Assembly (NCBI GenBank): GCA_944376335.1
Contig: CALWCH010000002.1
Span: forward strand, 1-64,000
Source: an uncultured Clostridia bacterium
Lineage (GTDB): Bacteria; Bacillota; Clostridia; Christensenellales; Borkfalkiaceae
Direction of reading: 5' to 3'
Length of the DNA stretch: 64,000 nt
Part shown: one piece after another, positions 1-7,189 of the stretch
How positions within the stretch are numbered: position 1 is the first letter of the stretch
How the letters are laid out: each line of letters begins with the position of its first letter
Notes under the pieces: generated by a model
Databases searched by the model: none
What the model was told of the DNA's origin: nothing
What the model saw: only the letters and a program-made list of their open reading frames with translations
Translations under genes and position numbers: made by a program

Positions 1-10
1 TGTGCGGGCA

Positions 11-133
11 GGGGCTCTGCTGGGAAGCGGGGGCCGTTTGGCGGGGTGGCGCGCGAGGGGTGGGGGCTCAGCGGGGAAGCGGGGGCCGTTTGGCGGGGCG
101 GCGCGTTCATACGGGCGCGAGGGGCGGGGGCTC
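11..133. repeat. Degenerate GC-rich direct repeat upstream of spoIIGA
   Basis: A GGGGCTC-containing unit starts at 11, 63 and about 127. The block AAGCGGGGGCCGTTTGGCGG is shared by the first two copies with a 52-base period, and the third copy is only partial. The stretch holds no convincing gene and may be the spacer behind an upstream gene outside the window. Confidence 0.6.
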
Positions 134-192
134 TCGGACAAATCTCGGCAAATTGTCCGTGAAAGAACGCATTTCTTCCCGTGCGGGGGCGC

Positions 193-198
193 TATACT
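193..198 (+). promoter_or_regulatory. Possible -10 box of the spoIIGA-sigE promoter
   Basis: TATACT lies about 60 bases before spoIIGA. No good -35 sits 17 bases upstream, which would fit the activator-dependent spoIIG promoters of other spore formers. Only one weak Spo0A-like box (CTCGGCA, 144-150, one mismatch) is visible, so activation by Spo0A is not shown here. Confidence 0.3.
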
Positions 199-258
199 GT
201 ACCCAACAAGGCGCGGCAGCCCCCTTTAAGCGGGCGGCAAACGCCGCGGGGAGGGGAG

Positions 259-1077
259 ATGGTCGTCTACATCGAATATGCCTTTTTGGAAAACGCGCTT
301 ATAGACGGCCTGCTGCTCTTCCTTGCGCTCAAGGCGGTGCGCCTGCGGGTGAGCGGCCGACGGCTTGCCCTCGCCTCTTCGCTCGGCGGCGGGGTGAGCC
401 TCCTCTTTCCCGTTCTCACCCTTCCCGTGTGGTGCCTTACGCTTGTAAAATTCCTCGGCGGTGCGCTCATCGCGGCCGTGAGCTGTCCGAAAGCGACGCT
501 CCGTTCCAGCCTTGGGCTGTGTGCCGCATTTTATCTTCTGACCTTCGCCCTCGGCGGGCTGCTCTTTGCCGTTTCCTCCTTTTCCGGCGCGGAGTTCGTC
601 GAGGGTCGGGGGTTTTTCATCGGGCGCGCGCCCGTCGCGCTCGTCGTGGGGGTCGCCCTCTGCTTCTTTTGTGCGATGGCGATGCTCTTCCGCAAACTGC
701 ATGCAAGGCGGGCGATCGAAAAGCGTTCGTGCGCGTGCATCATCGAGGGCATCCGCACGGTGCGGACAAAGGCATTTTTGGACAGCGGAAATTTGCTCAC
801 CTTCCGCGGCGAGCCCGTCTCCGTCCTCTCGCCCGTCGCAGCACTGGCGCTCTTCGCGGGAGAGAGGCCCGTGGGATGTATCTTTATGCGCTCCGCAGGC
901 GGGGAGAGAAGTTCGCCAGTCTTTCGGGCAAGGCGGCTCACGGCGGGCGGGAAGCGGGTCGACGGCGCGCTGTTTGCGGTGGGAGAGGTCGGCATCCCCG
1001 ATCATCCCGTGCTTCTGAACACATCACTTTTGGAGGGATGCGATGGGAATTCTCATATTGCTCAAGACGTGGCTTAA
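259..1077 (+). CDS. spoIIGA: SpoIIGA, pro-sigma-E processing membrane aspartic peptidase
   Basis: SpoIIGA sits in the asymmetric septum and cleaves the pro-sequence of sigma-E after activation by the forespore protein SpoIIR. The 272-residue product has an N-terminal half of hydrophobic segments (several membrane helices within about residues 1-150). A soluble half follows, containing the aspartic-protease motif FLDSGN with the catalytic Asp at residue 175. The ATG at 259 was chosen because a strong GGGGAGGGGAG ribosome site precedes it; the reading frame stays open further upstream but without SpoIIGA-like sequence. It overlaps sigE by 35 bases, so translation of the protease and its substrate is probably coupled. 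It is slightly shorter than the Bacillus protein (about 309 residues). Confidence 0.93.
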   Translation: MVVYIEYAFLENALIDGLLLFLALKAVRLRVSGRRLALASSLGGGVSLLFPVLTLPVWCLTLVKFLGGALIAAVSCPKATLRSSLGLCAAFYLLTFALGGLLFAVSSFSGAEFVEGRGFFIGRAPVALVVGVALCFFCAMAMLFRKLHARRAIEKRSCACIIEGIRTVRTKAFLDSGNLLTFRGEPVSVLSPVAALALFAGERPVGCIFMRSAGGERSSPVFRARRLTAGGKRVDGALFAVGEVGIPDHPVLLNTSLLEGCDGNSHIAQDVA

Positions 1078-1753
1078 AAAGATTCGGGGAACGGAGAACG
1101 TCGTCCAATTCTTAAGCGGGAGCGAGGCGCTGCCCTTGCCCTTCTCGGGCGAGGAGGAGGCGGAACTGCTGCGCCGCCTCGAGGCGGGGGAGGACGAGGA
1201 CGCCGTCAAGGCGCAGCTCATCGAGCACAACCTCAGGCTCGTCGTCTACATCTCGCACAAGTTCGAGAATACGGGCGTCGACCGGGACGACCTCATCTCC
1301 ATCGGCACGATCGGGCTCATCAAGGCCATCAATTCCTTCCGTTCGGACAAAAACATCAAGCTCGCGACATACGCCTCGCGCTGCATTGAGAATGAGATTC
1401 TGATGTATCTGAGAAGGACGTCCAAGCTCAAGAGCGAAGTTTCCTTCGATGAGCCGTTAAATACCGACTTCGAGGGCAACGAGCTGCTGCTCTCCGACAT
1501 TTTGGGCACGGACAGCGACGCCGTCTATGGGAGCGTGGAGAGCGGCGTCGAGAAGGAGCTTCTGAAGGAGGCGCTCTCGCACCTGAGTGAGCGGGAGAGG
1601 CGCATCATGGACCTTCGGTTCGGGCTCTCGGGCGGGGAGGAGATGACGCAGAAGGAGGTCGCCGATACGCTCGGCATCTCGCAGAGCTATATCTCCCGCC
1701 TGGAAAAGCGCACCATCGAGCGGCTCAAGAAGGAGATCGGAAAGCTGGTTTAA
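1043..1753 (+). CDS. sigE: RNA polymerase sporulation sigma factor SigE
   Basis: This is the mother-cell sigma factor, synthesised as inactive pro-sigma-E and activated by SpoIIGA. The 236-residue product has an N-terminal pro-region of roughly 27 residues. Sigma-70 region 2 follows ([11 protein letters not shown], then [14 protein letters not shown] and the -10 recognition stretch around [10 protein letters not shown]). A region 4 helix-turn-helix near the C-terminus reads [20 protein letters not shown]. The ATG at 1043 follows GGAGGG with good spacing; the nearby ATG at 1038 is in another frame. SigK is the alternative paralogue, but the overlapping spoIIGA makes SigE the clear choice. The sigG gene that often follows sigE is not here. 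Confidence 0.95.
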   Translation: MGILILLKTWLKKIRGTENVVQFLSGSEALPLPFSGEEEAELLRRLEAGEDEDAVKAQLIEHNLRLVVYISHKFENTGVDRDDLISIGTIGLIKAINSFRSDKNIKLATYASRCIENEILMYLRRTSKLKSEVSFDEPLNTDFEGNELLLSDILGTDSDAVYGSVESGVEKELLKEALSHLSERERRIMDLRFGLSGGEEMTQKEVADTLGISQSYISRLEKRTIERLKKEIGKLV

Positions 1754-1763
1754 TTGGTTTGGG

Positions 1764-1799
1764 GCGGCGGGGCGGCGCATTTCTGCGCCGCCCCGCCGC
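1764..1799 (+). terminator. Perfect 16-bp hairpin after sigE
   Basis: Arms 1764-1779 and 1784-1799 pair perfectly around a TTTC loop, 10 bases after the sigE stop. No U-tract follows, so it may terminate weakly or only stabilise the mRNA 3' end. Confidence 0.55.
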
Positions 1800-1804
1800 A
1801 AAAG

Positions 1805-1836
1805 GGCCGCCCGAGGCGTTTTTGCCTCGGGCGGCC
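1805..1836 (-). terminator. Terminator of the DUF4097 lipoprotein gene
   Basis: Arms 1805-1817 and 1824-1836 form a perfect 13-bp stem. Read on the minus strand, the stem is followed by CTTTT. It lies 8 bases past the stop of the minus-strand gene and faces the sigE hairpin. Confidence 0.7.
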
Positions 1837-1844
1837 TTGCCGTT

Positions 1845-2468
1845 TCAGGGAATGAGTTCGAGCGAAACGTCGCCGTTGCTGCAGTCCACGGTGAGCGTCT
1901 TTTCTCCGCCCGCCTTCTCTTCGGGCAGGCTGCTTTCGCCCTTTTTGACGGTGCAGGTGATGGCAAAGTCATCCCACCCGCCGAGGACGCTCCCCGAAAT
2001 ATTCCCGTTCTTGGCGGTGAGGGAGAGGGAAGTTCCGACGTTCAGCTCTTCGACGGCGATGCTCCCGCCGTTGACGTCGAGCGCAATTTCGCCCGCCGAA
2101 ATGTCTGCAAGGGAGACGTTTTCGCCCGTCGTCGTCAGGGAGAGCGCATCGATCCCTGCAGGCACATACACCTTTACGGTGCGGAATTCGACATCGGGAA
2201 GGGCTCCGACGGATGCGCCCTCTGCCGTGCTCGTTACCGTGAGCGTGCCGCCGTCGAGGGAAAAGGCAACGCCGCGCTTGTCGCTTACATAGTACTCGAT
2301 GCGCACAAGTTCGCCCTCGGCGGGGAGCACCTCCACCGCGGTGTTTTCAAGGTCGAGGACGATGGTCTGCGCCTCTCCCTCGTAGGTTTCTGCCGTGAAG
2401 CTCTCGCTCGCACAGCCTGCGGCGAACAGCGTGAGCGCCGCCGCCAAAATCGGAAAGAACTTTTTCAT
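1845..2468 (-). CDS. Secreted lipoprotein with DUF4097-type adhesin-like beta domain
   Basis: The 207-residue product starts with a lipoprotein signal peptide: a charged MKK start, a hydrophobic run, and lipobox AAGC with the lipidated Cys at residue 19. It should therefore be anchored to the outer face of the cytoplasmic membrane. The remainder is made of short beta-strand repeats rich in Val, Thr and Gly (for example LDLENTAVEVLP near residue 38), the pattern of DUF4097 putative adhesin domains. No enzymatic motif is present. AAGGAG precedes the ATG. Transcription starts from a MerR-type promoter shared with the divergent regulator at 2567, so it is probably that regulator's target. The molecular function is unknown. 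Confidence 0.8.
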   Translation of the reverse strand: MKKFFPILAAALTLFAAGCASESFTAETYEGEAQTIVLDLENTAVEVLPAEGELVRIEYYVSDKRGVAFSLDGGTLTVTSTAEGASVGALPDVEFRTVKVYVPAGIDALSLTTTGENVSLADISAGEIALDVNGGSIAVEELNVGTSLSLTAKNGNISGSVLGGWDDFAITCTVKKGESSLPEEKAGGEKTLTVDCSNGDVSLELIP

Positions 2469-2487
2469 AAAAACTCCTTTCGGACGG

Positions 2488-2548
2488 TTGACCCGCCCGT
2501 TTTACTGTGATACAATGAGCATAAACCTTTGTGTAACACAAATGTCAA
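2488..2548. promoter_or_regulatory. Overlapping divergent promoters with a MerR-type operator
   Basis: Plus strand: TTGACC (2488-2493), 17-base spacer, TACAAT (2511-2516), reading toward the MerR gene. Minus strand: TTGACA (2548-2543), 19-base spacer, TATGCT (2523-2518), reading toward the lipoprotein gene. The minus-strand spacer contains a perfect 15-base palindrome, TTTGTGT-A-ACACAAA, at 2528-2542. A long 19-bp spacer filled by a dyad is the hallmark of promoters activated by MerR-family proteins. The same dyad lies just downstream of the plus-strand start site, where it could give autorepression. Confidence 0.75.
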
Positions 2549-2566
2549 GCAAAAAAAGGGGGCTCT

Positions 2567-3343
2567 ATGAAAAAATTTTTGACCATCGGCGAGGCGGCGA
2601 AGCTCGCGGGGATGACGGCGGAGACGCTCAGGCATTACGACCGCATCGGGCTCGTCAAGCCGCACGAGGCGGACAGGTGGACGCGTTACCGCTATTACAC
2701 CGAGGAGGAGCTCATCAAGCTGCAGACCGTGCGCGCGCTCAAGTGCATGGACCTTCCCCTGAAAGAGATCGGGCGGGTGCTGTCGCTCGGCGACATGGGG
2801 GAGATCGCCGCCTTTTTAAGCGCTGCCGAAGAGAGGGCGGAGGAGAAGATGCAGGAGCTTCTTTCCGCAAAGGAGCGCATCGGGCGGGCGCGGGCATTTT
2901 ATGAAGGCAAACGTTCGGCGGCGAAGGCTGCGGGGCCCTTTGTGCGGGAGACGGGGGAGCGCACGATCTTGCTCATGCAGGAGCCGCTGGAGCCCTCCGT
3001 GGAGACACTCTATAACTACCACCGCCACTTTTACGGGCAGCTGGGCGAGAAGGGAGAGACGTTCGCCTTTGAGGACGCGGCGGGGGTGTATGAGAAAGGC
3101 GGCGTGCGGCGGATGTTTGCCGTGTGTACGCGCTTTTCGCGCGATGAAAATCTGCGCACGCTGCCGGAGGGGCGGTATCTGTGCATGACTTGTGGGGAGG
3201 AGACGCGCACCTCCGCACGCGAGAGGCTGCTCTCGGCGGCAAAGGAAGAATGGGGGGCGGGCGAGCCTGCCTTTTTTGTGGAGATGGTCGTCCTCACCGG
3301 CATTCTGCAGTGGGAGTATGAGCTGCAGCTGCCCCTTGTTTGA
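2567..3343 (+). CDS. MerR-family transcriptional regulator
   Basis: The 258-residue product begins with a canonical MerR winged helix-turn-helix (residues about 4-72: FLTIGEAAKLAGM, TLRHYDRIGL, then RYYTEEEL in the wing). A coiled-coil dimerisation helix follows around residues 80-115, then a C-terminal domain of about 140 residues that probably binds the effector. No cysteine cluster typical of metal-sensing MerR members is visible, so a small-molecule ligand (BmrR/TipA type) is more likely; the ligand cannot be read from the sequence. The gene faces the lipoprotein gene and the operator between them fits this family, so it probably regulates both. Confidence 0.88.
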   Translation: MKKFLTIGEAAKLAGMTAETLRHYDRIGLVKPHEADRWTRYRYYTEEELIKLQTVRALKCMDLPLKEIGRVLSLGDMGEIAAFLSAAEERAEEKMQELLSAKERIGRARAFYEGKRSAAKAAGPFVRETGERTILLMQEPLEPSVETLYNYHRHFYGQLGEKGETFAFEDAAGVYEKGGVRRMFAVCTRFSRDENLRTLPEGRYLCMTCGEETRTSARERLLSAAKEEWGAGEPAFFVEMVVLTGILQWEYELQLPLV

Positions 3344-3394
3344 GTGTTTGGGAAATCTCTCAAAAGTTTTTTGCCGAAAGGCGGGCAAAAACAG

Positions 3395-3423
3395 TTGCCT
3401 TTTTCGCGGGAATATGATAAGAT
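3395..3423 (+). promoter_or_regulatory. Promoter of tRNA-Ser
   Basis: TTGCCT (3395-3400), 17-base spacer, TAAGAT (3418-3423). The expected start is only a few bases before the mature tRNA 5' end. Confidence 0.55.
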
Positions 3424-3435
3424 AACAAAGCTTTT

Positions 3436-3526
3436 GCAGAGATGTCTGAGTGGTTTAAGGAGCACGATTGGAAATCGTGTGACGGGGGTGACTCGTCCGG
3501 AGGTTCGAATCCTCTTCTCTGCGCCA
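3436..3526 (+). tRNA. tRNA-Ser (anticodon GGA)
   Basis: Class II tRNA of 91 bases. The 7-bp acceptor stem is GCAGAGA (3436-3442) with TCTCTGC (3516-3522). The anticodon arm is CACGA-TTGGAAA-TCGTG, giving GGA. It has a long variable arm, a GGTTCGAATCC T-arm, discriminator G and encoded CCA (3524-3526). It is followed directly by a terminator, and its 3' end is duplicated 152 bases downstream. Confidence 0.95.
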
Positions 3527-3529
3527 CGA

Positions 3530-3563
3530 AAAAAGAGTTGGTATTTTGACCAACTCTTTTTTT
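3530..3563 (+). terminator. Terminator of tRNA-Ser
   Basis: A 12-bp stem (3530-3541 with 3550-3561) encloses TATTTTGA and is followed by a run of T. Confidence 0.85.
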
Positions 3564-3660
3564 CTGCATGGGAACGGTGGTGAAAACCTCTTTGAGGTTC
3601 GCGCGAGAAGCTTTAGCTTCGAAGCTCAGCCGAGGGGACCCCTTCAGGGGTGTCGGCTGT

Positions 3661-3678
3661 ATCCTCTTCTCTGCGCCA
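3661..3678 (+). repeat. Duplicate of the last 18 bases of tRNA-Ser including CCA
   Basis: The 18-base tRNA end at 3509-3526 recurs exactly at 3661-3678. The rest of the tRNA is absent at the second site. A poly-A / hairpin / poly-T terminator follows both copies. This looks like an attachment-site scar or a partial tandem duplication. Confidence 0.75.
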
Positions 3679-3680
3679 AA

Positions 3681-3711
3681 AAAAGGGTCGGTTTGCGCCG
3701 ACTCTTTTTTA
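3681..3711 (+). terminator. Terminator after the duplicated tRNA end
   Basis: AAAAAGGGTCGG pairs with CCGACTCTTTTT (one G-T pair) around TTTGCG and is followed by T. It resembles the tRNA-Ser terminator in design but not in sequence. Confidence 0.7.
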
Positions 3712-3863
3712 TATTTCTTCGCGGGCGCGCGACAATCAAAAAAACGGGTAAATTTTTACAATAAAGAAAACTATTTTGATATACGCATGCGGGAGAATGT
3801 GCTATCATAACGGAAAAATAGGAAAAGTGTACACAGCGTGTGTGAATTATTGCGTTCCTTCCC

Positions 3864-3892
3864 TTGACCGCGCCCCGTTTATGGTGTAAAAT
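3864..3892 (+). promoter_or_regulatory. Sigma-A promoter of the isomerase gene
   Basis: TTGACC (3864-3869), 17-base spacer, TAAAAT (3887-3892), leaving a leader of about 60 bases with AGGAGG before the ATG at 3961. Confidence 0.7.
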
Positions 3893-3960
3893 AGGGGAGA
3901 AAACCGCAAGGCAAGCGCTTTTCCGTAAAAAACAACAGAAGATAATAGGAGGAAACCATC

Positions 3961-5454
3961 ATGCAAAACATTCCCAAGATCAAAGTGGGCATCGTGGCGG
4001 TCAGCCGCGACTGCTTCCCCGAGAGCCTGTCCGTCAACCGCCGCAAGGCGCTCGTTGCGGCGTATGAAAGCAAGTACGGCAAGGGCGACATCTATGAGTG
4101 CCCCGTCTGCATCGTCGAGAGCGAGATCCAGATGAAGGAGGCCGTCGCCGACCTCGAGAAAGAGGGCTGCAACGCGCTGTGCGTGTACCTCGGCAACTTC
4201 GGCCCCGAGATCTCCGAGACCATGCTCGCCAAGGAGTTTTCCGAACGCAACAACGCACCCGTCATGTTTTGCGCGGCGGCGGAGGAGAACATCGCAGTTC
4301 TCGCCGATTCCCGCGGCGACGCTTACTGCGGCATGCTGAACGCAAGCTATAACTTGAAGCTGCGCGGCGTCAAGGCATACATTCCCGAGTACCCCGTGGG
4401 CGACGCGGAGGAATGCGCCGATATGATCCACGGGTTCCTTCCCATCGCGCGCGCCGTGTATGCCCTCAAGCGCTTGAAGCTCATCTCCTTCGGGCCCCGC
4501 CCCAACAATTTCCTTGCCTGCAACGCGCCCATCTATCAGCTCTATCAGCTGGGCGTCGAGGTCGAGGAAAACTCCGAGCTCGACCTCTTTGAGGCCTTCA
4601 ACAAGCACGCGGGCGACAAGCGCATCCCCGAAGTCGTTGCGGACATGGAGAAGGAGCTCGGTGCGGGCAACAAGAAGCCCGAAATTCTTAATAAGCTCGC
4701 CCAGTATGAGCTCACCCTGCTCGATTGGATCGAGGCGCATAAAGGCAGCCGCGAGTATATCTGCGTCGCGGGCAAGTGCTGGCCCGCCTTCCAGACGCAG
4801 TTCGGCTTCGTGCCTTGCTACGTCAACTCCCGCCTCACGGGGAGAGGCATTCCCGTCTCCTGCGAGGTGGACATCTACGGCGCACTCAGTGAGTTCATCG
4901 GCACCGTCGTTTCCGAGGATGCCGTGACGCTTCTCGACATCAACAACACCGTGCCCAAGGAACTCTACAATTCCGACATTGCGGGCAAGTACGACTACAA
5001 GCTCACCGATACCTTCATGGGCTTCCACTGCGGCAACACCTGCTCCGGCAAGGTCTGCAACCCCACGATGAAGTACCAGAAGATCATGGCGCGGTCTCTT
5101 CCCGTCGAGGTGACGAACGGCACGCTCGAGGGCGACATCGTTCCGGGCCAAATCACCTTCTTCCGTCTGCAGTCGACGGCGGACAGCAAGCTGCGCGCGT
5201 ACGTCGCACAGGGCGAAGTGCTGCCCGTTGAGACGCACTCCTTCGGCTCTATCGGTATCTTTGCGATCCCCGAGATGAAGCGCTTCTATCGCCACGTCCT
5301 CATCGAGGGCAACTTCCCTCACCACGGCGCGGTCGCGTTCGGGCACTTCGGCAAGGAGCTTTTCGAGGTCTTTAAGTACCTCGGCGCGGAGAGCATCGGC
5401 TTCAATCAGCCCAAGGGCATGCTCTACAAGACGGAAAACCCGTTTGAGGCTTAA
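3961..5454 (+). CDS. L-fucose/L-arabinose isomerase-family protein
   Basis: This is a 497-residue aldose-ketose isomerase of the FucI-like fold, acting on a free pentose or 6-deoxyhexose in the cytoplasm. Likely Mn-binding residues are Glu302 (in CEVDIYG), Asp326 (in LLDIN) and His454 or His455 (in FPHHGAV), matching the Glu-Asp-His triad of the family. AGGAGG precedes the ATG. The next gene is a xylulokinase, so the pair probably converts a pentose to its ketose and phosphorylates it. The true substrate (L-arabinose, D-arabinose, L-fucose or D-xylose) cannot be assigned from the sequence. Neither a transporter nor an aldolase/epimerase lies next to it. Confidence 0.85.
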   Translation: MQNIPKIKVGIVAVSRDCFPESLSVNRRKALVAAYESKYGKGDIYECPVCIVESEIQMKEAVADLEKEGCNALCVYLGNFGPEISETMLAKEFSERNNAPVMFCAAAEENIAVLADSRGDAYCGMLNASYNLKLRGVKAYIPEYPVGDAEECADMIHGFLPIARAVYALKRLKLISFGPRPNNFLACNAPIYQLYQLGVEVEENSELDLFEAFNKHAGDKRIPEVVADMEKELGAGNKKPEILNKLAQYELTLLDWIEAHKGSREYICVAGKCWPAFQTQFGFVPCYVNSRLTGRGIPVSCEVDIYGALSEFIGTVVSEDAVTLLDINNTVPKELYNSDIAGKYDYKLTDTFMGFHCGNTCSGKVCNPTMKYQKIMARSLPVEVTNGTLEGDIVPGQITFFRLQSTADSKLRAYVAQGEVLPVETHSFGSIGIFAIPEMKRFYRHVLIEGNFPHHGAVAFGHFGKELFEVFKYLGAESIGFNQPKGMLYKTENPFEA

Positions 5455-5669
5455 TTCATAAACAAGGGCAAACAATTTGTGCGGCGAGGGACGAGCAAGG
5501 GCGTTCTTAAAACAGCACGGTGTGCTGTTTTCCCCTTGCGAGAAGAGCGAGCGCATTGTTCCGCGCGAGCGGTGACCGAAAACGGCGTTGCCCTTACGCC
5601 GTTTGAGAAGGCCCTCCGCAGCGAGACCTATTTTGCCCCAAAAAAAGAAATTTTACGAGAAAATAACCT
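5455..5669. other. Structured 215-bp spacer between isomerase and xylB
   Basis: Two strong inverted repeats are present: a perfect 10-bp stem (5509-5518 with 5522-5531) ending in TTTT, which can terminate transcription, and a 9-bp stem (5580-5588 with 5596-5604). A 64-codon open frame here has no recognisable family and a composition unlike neighbouring proteins. The block may be an interspersed intergenic repeat. Confidence 0.45.
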
Positions 5670-7130
5670 ATGAATTCTTACATCGGCATCGACCTCGGCA
5701 CGAGCGGTTTAAAACTGCTGCTCGTCGCAAAAGACGGCAACATTCTTGCAGAGAACACGCAGACCTATCCCGTCTCCTATCCGCACCCCGGCTGGAGCGA
5801 GCAGAACCCCGAGGACTGGTTCTCTGCCGTCCTCCGCGGCCTTTCTGCGCTCTTAGAGGGGCAGGACGCCTCTGCCGTTCGCGGCATTTCCTTCGGCGGG
5901 CAGATGCACGGGCTCGTCGCGCTCGATGAAGCGGACAACGTCATCCGCCCCGCCATCCTCTGGAACGACGGCAGGACGGAGGAGGAAGTTTGCTATCTCA
6001 ACGAGACGATCGGCAAGGATAAGCTCTCTTTATGGACGGGCAACATCGCCTTCGCGGGCTTCACTGCGCCCAAAATTCTCTGGATGAGAAAGCATGAGCC
6101 CGAGAATTTTGCGAAAATTTCCAAGATCATGCTGCCCAAGGACTACCTTGCGTACAAGTTGTCGGGGGCGTTCGTGACCGACCTCTCGGACGCGAGCGGC
6201 ATGCTGCTTTTAGACGTTCAGAACCGCCGTTGGTCCAAGGAAATGCTGGAGCTCTGCGGCATCACCGAGTGCATGCTCCCCGCGCTTCATGAAAGCTTCG
6301 AAGCGGTGGGAACGCTCAAAGAGGAGATCGCAAACGAGTTTGGGCTCAAGGACGTCAAAATCATTGCGGGGGCGGGCGACAACGCCGCCGCGGCAGTGGG
6401 TACGGGCGTCGTCGGCGAGGGCGGCTGCAACATCTCGTTGGGCACGAGCGGCACGCTGTTCGTCTCGTCCAAGACGTATTGCGAGGACAAGGTCAACGCG
6501 CTGCACAGCTTCTGCCATGCGGACGGCGGCTGGCATTTGATGGGCTGCATCCTCTCCGCCGCGAGCTGCAACACCTGGTGGGTGAACGGCATTCTCGAAT
6601 CGACCGACTATAAGAAGGAAGAGGCGGGGCTGGAGGAATACATGGGTAAGAACGACGTGTATTTTCTCCCGTACCTCATGGGCGAGCGCAGCCCGCACAA
6701 CGACGTTTCGGCGCGCGGTGCGTTCATCGGCATGCGCCCCGATACGACGCGCGGCATGATGACGCTGGCGATGCTCGAGGGCGTGACGTTCGCTCTCCGC
6801 GACTGCCTGGAGGCGGCAAGGCGCAACGGGGTGAGTATCCCCCGCACCAAATTGTGCGGCGGCGGCGCCAAGAGCAAGCTTTGGCGCAAGATCGTTGCGA
6901 ATGTGATGAATATGCCCGTCGACATTCCGCAGACGGAGCAGGGCCCCGGCTTTGGCGGCGCGATGCTCGCGATGGTCGGCTGCGGGGAGTATGCCTCCGT
7001 GCAGGAAGCGGCGGAAACAATTGTGCACGTCAAGGAGACGGTGCTGCCCGATCCCGACATTGCCGCGGCATATGAGAAGAGATACGAGCACTTCACCAAG
7101 CTCTATCCAGCCCTGAAGGGACTCTTCTGA
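5670..7130 (+). CDS. xylB: Xylulokinase (FGGY carbohydrate kinase)
   Basis: It phosphorylates D-xylulose (or a related ketopentose) with ATP to feed the pentose phosphate pathway. The 486-residue product has the FGGY N-terminal phosphate-binding motif GIDLGTSGLK, the substrate-site stretch GGQMHGLV near residue 80, the central LGTSGTLF loop, and the C-terminal motif CGGGAKSKLW. Its length matches XylB. The ATG at 5670 has only a poor Shine-Dalgarno sequence. It lies 215 bases after the isomerase gene, with a possible terminator between, so the two may be a loose operon or separately transcribed. Confidence 0.88.
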   Translation: MNSYIGIDLGTSGLKLLLVAKDGNILAENTQTYPVSYPHPGWSEQNPEDWFSAVLRGLSALLEGQDASAVRGISFGGQMHGLVALDEADNVIRPAILWNDGRTEEEVCYLNETIGKDKLSLWTGNIAFAGFTAPKILWMRKHEPENFAKISKIMLPKDYLAYKLSGAFVTDLSDASGMLLLDVQNRRWSKEMLELCGITECMLPALHESFEAVGTLKEEIANEFGLKDVKIIAGAGDNAAAAVGTGVVGEGGCNISLGTSGTLFVSSKTYCEDKVNALHSFCHADGGWHLMGCILSAASCNTWWVNGILESTDYKKEEAGLEEYMGKNDVYFLPYLMGERSPHNDVSARGAFIGMRPDTTRGMMTLAMLEGVTFALRDCLEAARRNGVSIPRTKLCGGGAKSKLWRKIVANVMNMPVDIPQTEQGPGFGGAMLAMVGCGEYASVQEAAETIVHVKETVLPDPDIAAAYEKRYEHFTKLYPALKGLF

Positions 7131-7144
7131 AATTAAAACAAAAC

Positions 7145-7176
7145 AAAAAGGCGCAGTCACACGGCTGCGTCTTTTT
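7145..7176. terminator. Bidirectional terminator between xylB and the convergent gene
   Basis: A 12-bp stem (7145-7156 with 7165-7176, one G-T pair) is flanked by A on the left and T on the right, so it can work for both converging genes. Confidence 0.85.
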
Positions 7177-7189
7177 GCGTGTAAAATTT

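Larger units (their letters stand above)
3564..3863. other. Gene-free structured spacer downstream of tRNA-Ser
   Basis: No credible coding sequence is seen. Between about 3580 and 3660 there are several short inverted repeats: AACCTC/GAGGTT, AAGCTTTAGCTT, and CAGCCGA/TCGGCTG enclosing a GGGG/CCCC stem. A copy of the tRNA-Ser 3' end with its own terminator comes next (3661-3711). From 3712 to 3863 the DNA is AT-richer and only the promoter at 3864 is recognisable. A small structured RNA or the scar of an excised element are both possible. Confidence 0.5.

Noticed and set aside
3847..5556. Long minus-strand open frame (569 codons) opposite the isomerase gene
   Set aside because: It mirrors the real gene codon by codon because of GC-rich third positions, has no family motifs, and no ribosome site or promoter.
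5479..5673. 64-codon gene between isomerase and xylB
   Set aside because: It spans two strong hairpins, overlaps the xylB start, lacks a ribosome site and resembles no family; treated as structured spacer.
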